This document shows positions 53,311 to 59,919 of a DNA stretch of 64,000 nt, in pieces. Made by a program: the position numbers and the translations under genes. This DNA is from Methanosarcina siciliae T4/M (GTDB lineage Archaea > Halobacteriota > Methanosarcinia > Methanosarcinales > Methanosarcinaceae): contig NZ_CP009506.1 of the NCBI RefSeq assembly GCF_000970085.1, positions 3,658,001 to 3,722,000 of the forward strand, written 5' to 3'. How positions within the stretch are numbered: position 1 is the stretch's first letter; every line of letters begins with the position of its first letter. Under the pieces are notes generated by a model that saw nothing but the letters and a program-made list of their open reading frames with translations, made no database searches and was not told the origin of the DNA.

Positions 53311-53628
53311 TCAAAGCCCTGAAACTCCAGTACGTATCGTGTACGCGTCGTCAACAGGAGTTATAAAAATTTTACCATCCCCATAATTACCTGTGTACGC
53401 TTTGTATTTAATAAGTTTAGCAACTTCTTCAACAGACTTATCTTCAACGACTAGCATTATCACTGTTTTAGGAAGTTCATCATAATGTATTATTCCTACT
53501 GTAATTCCTTTTTGTTTCCCACGACCAAATACATCTATTTTTGTCAGTGAGAAAAAACCAGCCCCTTCAAGTCCGTCGATAACATCATCAGCGGCTTCAG
53601 GACGTATTATAGCTTTGATCATTTTCAC
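53311..53628 (-). CDS. nifI1: Nitrogenase switch-off PII-family protein NifI1 (anf copy)
   Basis: 105 residues. KMIKAIIRPEAADDVIDGLEGAGF opens the PII fold. DVFGRGKQKGITVG is the T-loop region, and GDGKIFITPVDDAYTIRTG the C-terminal loop. The start is GTG 53628, 6 bases after GGAGG, nested in an ATGTGA. It is the first gene of the anf structural operon, whose promoter with motifs A and B lies 170-260 bases upstream. Confidence 0.92.
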   Translation of the reverse strand: MKMIKAIIRPEAADDVIDGLEGAGFFSLTKIDVFGRGKQKGITVGIIHYDELPKTVIMLVVEDKSVEEVAKLIKYKAYTGNYGDGKIFITPVDDAYTIRTGVSGL

Positions 53629-53732
53629 ATTAATCCTCCTTTTTCCATCATGCTTCCAATATGGAATTTCATCCTACGGCAAAGCCTTGTATGCAGGCAA
53701 TGAGGCATGCATACAGAGTGGAATTTTGCACT

Positions 53733-53774
53733 TCAACATCCGATGTGCATAATTAACTTCTCTTTATTTTTCAT
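53733..53774 (-). CDS. Putative leader peptide upstream of the anf operon
   Basis: A perfect AAAGGAGGTT is followed after two bases by ATG 53774, opening MKNKEKLIMHIGC and a TGA at 53735-53733. This lies in the mRNA leader of nifI1. The spacing is tighter than usual, and there is no sequence likeness to the anfH and vnfH leaders. Translation is unproven. Confidence 0.35.
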   Translation of the reverse strand: MKNKEKLIMHIGC

Positions 53775-53799
53775 AACCTCCTTTGTAGCTATTAACAGA

Positions 53800-53885
53800 G
53801 ATATGTTTAATAAAACATAACAAATGTTATATTAAAGGAAAACAGATACCTATTTCCTATCCAATAATATAAATAGATTACTATT
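53800..53885 (-). promoter_or_regulatory. anf operon promoter: TATA, motif A and motif B
   Basis: Read on the minus strand: TATA-like CTATTTATATTATT (about 53863-53876), motif A at 53836-53858 (AGGAAA-N11-TTTCCT, perfect arms), then motif B at 53800-53821 (GATATGT-N8-ACATAAC read on the plus strand, one mismatch). Spacing between A and B is 14 bases, the same as at anfH. Confidence 0.82.
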
Positions 53886-54704
53886 GACAAAAGAAAATTT
53901 AATCATTATTTGTCGACGAAAGCTCCCCGGAACAAAATATGGTTATGTAAAACTACACATAACGAATAATGACCACGAATTAAAAGTTCAGAGTCGGAGA
54001 TAGCCAAAATGCTTCAAAAACATTCTAAATATGCATTTGGGCCGTTATTGAGGAGAGTCCCCATTACTTCAAAAAGTTTCATAATACAAAAAATGTACTT
54101 TTAAATAAAATCAATCAGTTGCTTCGCTATTTTGAGCAGGGATTCCAATCACTATTTAAATATGATTAAGTGTTATGGACTAAGTTTTTGAGTTTACATG
54201 TCCCCTCCAAATATACCAACTAATTTTCTTAAATAAGTACTCGTTTAATACTTTTTATGCGAAAAACTTAAGACGCATTCGTTTTTCATGTTAGTTTGTT
54301 ATGTTCAGTCAAGCATAACCTGGTGAGGTACTTAGTTTCACGAGATAAAAAACCAAAATCCATTGAAATAAAATAGTTATGTTTACTTAAACATAACAAT
54401 ATGCAATTCACACCCTTTTGTACTGAAAGCTATGCACACTCACGATTTTGGAATTAAGTTTTTGTGTAAAAAGCATACTGTACTATGTTTTTCTTATTAC
54501 ATAATGATGCCGTATGCAATCGATAATTGACCCCTATCTTGTAAGTTTTATATTATACACAAACATAATTCAAACTCTTTCTTTTGGAATAAAATAATTA
54601 TCGAGAAATTATACATAAATGGATACTGATATCTTTTTATAGTAACCGTTTTTCGAACTATACATATCTCTAATTTTTGTTTTTATCCCGTTTTCAAGTA
54701 CCGG
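53886..54704. promoter_or_regulatory. Central anf-vnf control region with extra motif B copies
   Basis: Between the two divergent promoters lie further motif B copies: 53942-53963 (perfect arms), 54298-54319 (one mismatch), 54376-54397 (perfect arms, near-complete palindrome) and a weak one at 54548-54569. No gene is recognisable in these 800 bases. Confidence 0.75.
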
Positions 54705-54792
54705 TGATAGATAATTATTTATAGTATTATATAGGAAATAGGTTACTGTTTTCCTAAAACTTAAATCAACGTTATGTTTGAATAAACATAAT
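54705..54792 (+). promoter_or_regulatory. vnf operon promoter: TATA, motif A and motif B
   Basis: TATA-like ATTATTTATAGTATT (54714-54728), motif A at 54733-54755 (perfect AGGAAA-N11-TTTCCT arms), and motif B at 54771-54792 (GTTATGT-N8-ACATAAT). The A-B gap is 15 bases. Confidence 0.82.
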
Positions 54793-54821
54793 ACAGATTA
54801 AATAATCAAAGGAGGCAGAAA

Positions 54822-54911
54822 ATGGAGTAGGCAATTAGGGGAAATCTTGTTACTTTGGTTAGAAAATTGATTGATTTTTCAGAGTATGTTACTCAAGGAA
54901 ATGAATTGTGA
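54822..54911 (+). CDS. Putative leader ORF upstream of vnfH with in-frame UAG
   Basis: GGAGG (54811-54815) lies 6 bases before ATG 54822. The frame is ATG GAG TAG, then open for 26 more sense codons to TGA 54909-54911. If UAG is read (pyrrolysine or suppression) the product is 29 residues: ME-X-AIRGNLVTLVRKLIDF, then SEYVTQGNEL. The anfH leader has CAG at the same codon. If UAG stops, it is a two-codon ORF. Unproven. Confidence 0.35.
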
Positions 54912-54951
54912 TTTTTTAGATGATGTTTTTTAAAGTGTTGGAGGAGTAAAA

Positions 54952-55779
54952 ATGACCAGAAAGATTGCTTTTTACGGGAAAGGTGGTATTGGAAAATCCA
55001 CCACTCAACAAAATACTGCTGCAGCTATGGCATATTATCATGGAAAAAATGTTTTCATCCACGGGTGTGATCCCAAAGCAGACTGTACTCGTCTGGCACT
55101 CGGGGGTGTGCCTCAGACCACAATAATGGATACGCTCAGAGAGCTGGGTGAGGAGGCCGTAACAGTTGATAATGTAGTTAACACCGGTTTCAAAGGAATC
55201 AGATGTGTTGAATCCGGGGGTCCGGAACCGGGTGTTGGGTGTGCTGGCAGGGGTGTAATCACCGCTATTAACCTTATGGAGGAGCTGGGAGCCTATTCCG
55301 ATGACCTGGATTTTGTTCACTTTGACGTGCTTGGCGACGTTGTCTGCGGCGGATTTGCAATGCCAATTAGGGAGGGTAAAGCTCAGGAGGTATACATAGT
55401 CGCTTCGGGAGAAATGATGGCGACTTATGCAGCAAATAACATCTGTAAGGGTCTGCTGAAGTATGCAGAACAGAGTGGGGTGAGATTGGGCGGAATCATT
55501 TGTAACAGCCGTAAGGTCGATAATGAGCTGGAAATGATGGAGGAGTTTGTTTCCGCGCTAGGAACACAGCTGATACACTTTGTGCCACGAGATAACATTG
55601 TTCAAAAGGCGGAGTTTAATAAAAAGACAGTTGTGGAGTTCGACCCGGAATGCAACCAGGCAAAAGAATACGGAAAACTCGCCAAGAAAATTCTTGAGAA
55701 TGATATGTTCGTGATCCCCAAACCGTTAAGTATGGATCAACTGGAAAAAATGGTGGCAAGATACGGTCTTATGGATTAA
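54952..55779 (+). CDS. vnfH: Vanadium nitrogenase iron protein
   Basis: 275 residues with P-loop GKGGIGKST (9-17), cluster ligands Cys97 and Cys132, and Arg100. It starts with ATG, 5 bases after GGAGGAG (54940-54946). It heads the vnf operon, 20 bases before nifI1. The DNA is identical to anfH for about 266 bases (54967-55232), and then differs only at scattered third positions. The iron protein delivers electrons to VnfDGK and is normally also needed in cofactor maturation on VnfEN. Confidence 0.93.
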   Translation: MTRKIAFYGKGGIGKSTTQQNTAAAMAYYHGKNVFIHGCDPKADCTRLALGGVPQTTIMDTLRELGEEAVTVDNVVNTGFKGIRCVESGGPEPGVGCAGRGVITAINLMEELGAYSDDLDFVHFDVLGDVVCGGFAMPIREGKAQEVYIVASGEMMATYAANNICKGLLKYAEQSGVRLGGIICNSRKVDNELEMMEEFVSALGTQLIHFVPRDNIVQKAEFNKKTVVEFDPECNQAKEYGKLAKKILENDMFVIPKPLSMDQLEKMVARYGLMD

Positions 55780-55798
55780 CCTGGGGGTGAGTTGGCAA

Positions 55799-56116
55799 AT
55801 GAAGATGATTCGTGCTATATTAAGACCTGAGTGGACGGAAGAAGTAACCGATGGACTTTCAGAAGCTGGATATTATTCTCTTACAAAAATAAACGTTTTC
55901 GGTAGAGGAAAACAAAAAGGGATTACTGTTGGTGATATGCACTACGACGAACTTTCAAAAACCATGATCATGATGGCTGTGGAAGATGAAGCGGTTGAAG
56001 AAGTAATAAAAATCATTTCTGGTAAAGCATATACAGGCAGTATGGGAGATGGAAAAATCTTCGTGAGCCCGATCGATGACGCATACACGATTAGCTCGGG
56101 TGCAAAAGGATTATGA
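55799..56116 (+). CDS. nifI1: Nitrogenase switch-off PII-family protein NifI1 (vnf copy)
   Basis: 105 residues from ATG 55799 (MKMIRAILRPEW), the same length as the anf copy. An upstream GTG at 55787 would add four residues. T-loop NVFGRGKQKGITVGDMHYDEL; C-terminal GDGKIFVSPIDDAYTISSG. It acts with NifI2 in rapid, reversible nitrogenase inhibition. Its position between vnfH and vnfD is the archaeal standard. Confidence 0.92.
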   Translation: MKMIRAILRPEWTEEVTDGLSEAGYYSLTKINVFGRGKQKGITVGDMHYDELSKTMIMMAVEDEAVEEVIKIISGKAYTGSMGDGKIFVSPIDDAYTISSGAKGL

Positions 56117-56162
56117 AAATAATTCTAAAAGCAGGAAATTTTGAAAACCGGGAGGTTTCCAT

Positions 56163-56534
56163 ATGAAAGAAGTTACTGCAGTTGTCAGACCCAATAAAAT
56201 GTCTACCACAAAAGATGCACTGGATAAAATCGGCTTTCCTGCTATGACAGCAATTCCGGTATTAGGGAAAGGCAAGCAAAGAGGCATCTCCGGGGAACTT
56301 AACTTTTACATACAACCTAAGCTGCTTGCAAAAAGGTACAGTACAGGTATGAAATACATACCCAAAAGGCTTCTGAGCATAGTCGTAAATGACGAAGATG
56401 TGGATCTGGTGGTAAAAACCATTATCGAAGTCAATCAAACTGCCCAGATAGGGGATGGAAGGATTTTCGTTGAGCCGATTGATGATGTCATCAGGATCAG
56501 GACTGGCGAAAAAGGAGAACTATCTTTGAAATAA
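56163..56534 (+). CDS. nifI2: Nitrogenase switch-off PII-family protein NifI2 (vnf copy)
   Basis: 123 residues. MKEVTAVVRPNKMSTTKDAL opens the PII fold. AIPVLGKGKQRGI marks the T-loop, followed by an internal region (FYIQPKLLAKRYSTGMKYIPK) typical of NifI2, and NQTAQIGDGRIFVEPIDDVIRIRTG. An ATG follows GGGAGG closely. It lies 19 bases upstream of vnfD. Confidence 0.92.
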   Translation: MKEVTAVVRPNKMSTTKDALDKIGFPAMTAIPVLGKGKQRGISGELNFYIQPKLLAKRYSTGMKYIPKRLLSIVVNDEDVDLVVKTIIEVNQTAQIGDGRIFVEPIDDVIRIRTGEKGELSLK

Positions 56535-56553
56535 ACAGACAAGGGAGTATAAG

Positions 56554-57996
56554 ATGCCGTTAAAACTATTCTGTTGCGATGAATGCATACCTGAGCGAAA
56601 AAACCATGTTTACATCAAGGAAGAAGGGGAAGACACAACTGATTTTCTCCCACTGTCAAATATTGATACAATAGCAGGATCGTTGTCGGAAAGAGGTTGC
56701 AGCTATTGCGGAGCTAAACTCGTTATTGGCGGAGTAATTAAAGACTGTATTCAAATGATACACGGGCCTGTAGGGTGTGCGTATGATACCTGGCACACGA
56801 AGCGGTATCCCAGTGACAATGACAACTTTCAATTAAAATACATCTGGTCTTCGGATACGAAAGAAAAGCATATTGTGTTCGGCGCTGAAAAGCAGCTGAA
56901 AAAAGCAATAATGGAAGCTTTCCAGGAATTTCCGGAAATTAAGAGAATGTTTGTCTATACAACCTGCACAACCGCACTCATAGGAGATAATCCTAAAGCT
57001 GTATGCCGTGAAGTTCAGGAAGAGCTTGAAGATGTCGATATATTCGTTGTCGAATGTCCGGGCTTTGCCGGGGTCAGCCAGTCGAAAGGACACCATGAGC
57101 TAAATATTGGCTGGATGAGGGATAAAATAGGCACGCTTGAACCTGAAATCACAAGCGAATACACGATTAATGTCATTGGCGACTACAATATTCAGGGAGA
57201 TACTTACGTCCTGCAAAAATATCTTGACAAAATGGGTATCCAGGTTATCGCACACTTCACCGGGAATGTAACCTATGACCAGCTGCGCTGCATGCATAGA
57301 GCAAAGCTGAATGTTGTCAACTGTGCTCGTTCTGCCGGATATATAGCTAACGAACTTAAGAGAGTATATGACATCCCTAGAATGGATGTTGATACCTGGG
57401 GTTTTGAATACGTCAAAGTAGCCTTGAGAAAGATCGGGGCTTTCTTTGGACTGGAAGATAAGGCTGAAGAGGTAATTGCAGAAGAAGTTGCAAAATACGA
57501 AGGAAAGCTTGACTGGTATAAGGAACGGCTCAAAGGAAAGCAGATATGTATCTGGACCGGTGGTCCAAGACTCTGGCACTGGACAAAGGCTCTTGAAGAT
57601 GATCTGGGTATGGAAGTTGTTGCCATGTCCTCCAAATTTGGGCATCAGGAGGACTTTGAAAAAGTTATTGCCAGAGGCAGGATAGGGACCATCTATATCG
57701 ATGATGGGAACGAGCTTGAATTCTTCGAGGTGCTAGATAATATCCATGCCGATCTGATTTTTACCGGGCCGAGGGTTGGAGACCTCGTCAAAAAACTGCA
57801 TATTCCATACATTAACGGACATGCGTATCACAATGGTCCTTACATGGGTTTTGAAGGAGCAGTAAACATGGCGAGAGACATGTATAACGCGATATATTCC
57901 CCGATGTGGAAGTTAGCCGGAAAAGATCCCAGAGAGACAGATTCCCCTATGTGGAGCTTAACTGAAAAAGATTCTGGTGTGGTGCAGGAGTCATGA
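56554..57996 (+). CDS. vnfD: Vanadium nitrogenase alpha subunit
   Basis: 480 residues. P-cluster Cys49 (ERGCSYCGAK), Cys75 (GPVGCAYDT) and Cys138 (YTTCTTALIG); cofactor ligands Cys257 (NVVNCARS) and His423 (NGHAYHNGPY). Residues 335-340 read TGGPRL, the loop that surrounds the carbonate-type ligand of FeV cofactor in Azotobacter VnfD. These positions, and the lack of the AnfD C-terminal extension, make this VnfD. A direct repeat (SPMWKLAGKDPRETD and SPMWSLTEKDSGVV) sits at the C-terminus. The TGA overlaps the vnfG start. Confidence 0.95.
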   Translation: MPLKLFCCDECIPERKNHVYIKEEGEDTTDFLPLSNIDTIAGSLSERGCSYCGAKLVIGGVIKDCIQMIHGPVGCAYDTWHTKRYPSDNDNFQLKYIWSSDTKEKHIVFGAEKQLKKAIMEAFQEFPEIKRMFVYTTCTTALIGDNPKAVCREVQEELEDVDIFVVECPGFAGVSQSKGHHELNIGWMRDKIGTLEPEITSEYTINVIGDYNIQGDTYVLQKYLDKMGIQVIAHFTGNVTYDQLRCMHRAKLNVVNCARSAGYIANELKRVYDIPRMDVDTWGFEYVKVALRKIGAFFGLEDKAEEVIAEEVAKYEGKLDWYKERLKGKQICIWTGGPRLWHWTKALEDDLGMEVVAMSSKFGHQEDFEKVIARGRIGTIYIDDGNELEFFEVLDNIHADLIFTGPRVGDLVKKLHIPYINGHAYHNGPYMGFEGAVNMARDMYNAIYSPMWKLAGKDPRETDSPMWSLTEKDSGVVQES

Positions 57997-58331
57997 ATGA
58001 AAAAATAGAGGAAATTACGGCTCTTATCCAGGAACGGTGTTTGTGGCAGTTCTTTTCAAGAAGCTGGGACCGGGAGGAAAACATTGAAGGTATTATGACA
58101 ATGACCGGCAAAATCCTCAACGGCGAAAAAATAAATCTTGTAACTCCTGCAGATAAAGCATTTTATTCCGATGCAAAAAATCTGGCTGCAGATATACAAA
58201 ATAAGATGCCCTGGATCTCCGAACTCGACAAATCAGGAATACTGGAGTTAGTTGAAGGCGTCAAAAAAAGACTGCTCCATATTACTGTAAAAAAGTCCCG
58301 GAACTGCGAACTGAACTTGCCAAATTATTAA
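57993..58331 (+). CDS. vnfG: Vanadium nitrogenase delta subunit
   Basis: 112 residues, the usual VnfG length. ITALIQERCLWQFFSRSWDREENIEGIM (about 8-35) matches the delta-subunit signature, and the helical C-terminus MPWISELDKSGILELVEGVKKRLLHI ends the fold. The ATGA overlap with vnfD implies coupled translation. It is required for the alternative enzyme complex. Confidence 0.93.
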   Translation: MNEKIEEITALIQERCLWQFFSRSWDREENIEGIMTMTGKILNGEKINLVTPADKAFYSDAKNLAADIQNKMPWISELDKSGILELVEGVKKRLLHITVKKSRNCELNLPNY

Positions 58332-58371
58332 CTGAATAAAAATACCAGCTGAATCAAAAGGGGGTTAAAGT

Positions 58372-59757
58372 GTGTCATGTGAATTGATGTTGAAGGAAAG
58401 AACAGGAATAATTAACCCTATGTACACCTGTCAGCCGGCAGGTGCCCAGTATGCGGGAATTGGCGTAAAAGATTGCATCCCGCTTGTACACGGCGGTCAG
58501 GGCTGCAGCATGTTTGTCCGACTGCTGTTCGCTCAACACTTTAAAGAAAATTTTGATATTGCTTCCTCTTCTCTGCATGAAAGTGCTGCCGTTTTCGGGG
58601 GTGCAATAAGGGTAGAAGAAGCCGTTGAAACGCTTATTGCCAGGTATCCTCACCTGAGGATTATACCTATCATAACGACGTGTTCGACTGAAACGATCGG
58701 GGACGATATTGAAGGTATAATCCGGAAAGTAAATCAGAAAGTCAAGGAAAATCATCCTGACAGAGATGTAAAGCTCATTGCCATTCACACCCCAAGCTAC
58801 AGCGGCAGCATGGTGACGGGATATGATAATGCAATCAGCGCTATGGTAAAAGCTCTTGCAAAAAAAGGTGAACCTTCCGAAAAGCTGAACATATTCACCG
58901 GCTGGGTCAATCCGGGGGATGTTTCCGAAATTAAACACATTCTATCTGAGATGCAGGTTGATGGAAACATACTCCTGGATACCGAGACCTTTGATTCTCC
59001 TATTATGCCGGATAAATCGGCATTCGCATATGGAAACACGACCATTGAGGACATAGCCGATTCTGCGAACGCTCTCGGATCGATTGCATTAAGCCGATAT
59101 GAAGGAGCAAATGCTGCAGCATTTTTAAAAGAGAAGTTCGATGTGCCTTCAATTGTTACGCCAACGCCCATAGGCATAAACAATACCGATATCTTCCTTA
59201 AAAATATTAGCGAACTTACCGGTAAACCCATACCCGAATCACTGGTTATCGAACGCGGCAAAGCGATAGATGCAATTGTAGACCTGGCACACATGTTTTT
59301 TGCGAATAAAAAAGTAGCCATTTTCGGCAATCCTGACCTTGTGTTCGGTCTTGCACAGTTCTGCCTGGAATGCGAGCTTGAGCCGGTACTCTTAATGTTA
59401 GGCGACGATAACACCTCGTATAAAAAAGACCCGAGGCTCAAGGAACTTGAGGAAAAGGCAAATTGTGATATTCAGGTCATCTGGAACTCTGATTTATGGG
59501 AACTGGAAAGCCGTATCAAAAACAAAACAATAGACATTGATTTGATTCTGGGGCACTCAAAAGGCAGGTACATCGCAATAGATAATGATATCCCAATGGT
59601 CAGGGTAGGCTTCCCGACATTTGACAGGGCAGGGCTTTGGAAATATCCGGTAATCGGATACAAAGGAGCTGAGTGGCTGGCTGAGAACATTGCAAATACA
59701 ATTTTTGCGTCCATGGAAAACAAGCATGACAGAGAATGGATTATCAATGTCTGGTAA
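58372..59757 (+). CDS. vnfK: Vanadium nitrogenase beta subunit
   Basis: 461 residues from GTG 58372 (MSCELMLKERTGIINPMYTC), preceded by AGGGGG. P-cluster ligands Cys20, Cys45 (GGQGCSMFVR) and Cys104 (ITTCSTETIG). SSSLHESAAVFGG and the C-terminal VRVGFPTFDRAGLWKYPVIGYKGAEWLAENI are typical of the family. It shares most of its sequence with AnfK, showing that the two operons derive from one ancestor. Confidence 0.93.
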   Translation: MSCELMLKERTGIINPMYTCQPAGAQYAGIGVKDCIPLVHGGQGCSMFVRLLFAQHFKENFDIASSSLHESAAVFGGAIRVEEAVETLIARYPHLRIIPIITTCSTETIGDDIEGIIRKVNQKVKENHPDRDVKLIAIHTPSYSGSMVTGYDNAISAMVKALAKKGEPSEKLNIFTGWVNPGDVSEIKHILSEMQVDGNILLDTETFDSPIMPDKSAFAYGNTTIEDIADSANALGSIALSRYEGANAAAFLKEKFDVPSIVTPTPIGINNTDIFLKNISELTGKPIPESLVIERGKAIDAIVDLAHMFFANKKVAIFGNPDLVFGLAQFCLECELEPVLLMLGDDNTSYKKDPRLKELEEKANCDIQVIWNSDLWELESRIKNKTIDIDLILGHSKGRYIAIDNDIPMVRVGFPTFDRAGLWKYPVIGYKGAEWLAENIANTIFASMENKHDREWIINVW

Positions 59758-59774
59758 CCGAAAGGAGGCAAAAA

Positions 59775-59837
59775 ATGGAGAATTATCTGGTGGTAGCAGC
59801 ATTTGTTATAGCGGAATTGCGTGGGTATCCTGTTTAA
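59775..59837 (+). CDS. 20-codon ORF between vnfK and vnfE
   Basis: AAAGGAGG (59761-59768) is followed after 6 bases by ATG 59775 and 20 codons (MENYLVVAAFVIAELRGYPV) ending in TAA. It has the best ribosome site in this part of the operon but no visible homology. It could be a functional small peptide, a coupling ORF for vnfE, or the head of a deleted gene. The vnfE gene starts 82 bases later. Confidence 0.4.
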   Translation: MENYLVVAAFVIAELRGYPV

Positions 59838-59919
59838 TGGCTTAAATTATAGCCAAAAACTCTTAACAATTTTTATTTTTTTTGGTTGTACTCAATTGTG
59901 TGAAAGGAATGAGGAGAAT

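Noticed and set aside
53298..53354. Overlap of nifI1 and nifI2 in the anf operon
   Set aside because: The extra 19 residues are not PII-like. TTG 53297 with AGAGGTG gives the conserved start and removes the overlap.
49544..53628. A molybdenum nitrogenase (nifDK) for the leftward operon
   Set aside because: A delta-subunit gene is present, the alpha subunit has PGGSKL at 335-340 and a 40-residue C-terminal extension, and the beta subunit lacks the NifK N-terminal extension. All point to the iron-only enzyme.
59821..59919. 33-residue hydrophobic N-terminal extension of vnfE as a membrane anchor
   Set aside because: No ribosome site precedes 59821 and it overlaps the 20-codon ORF, while ATG 59920 has GAGGAG and begins where NifE homology begins.
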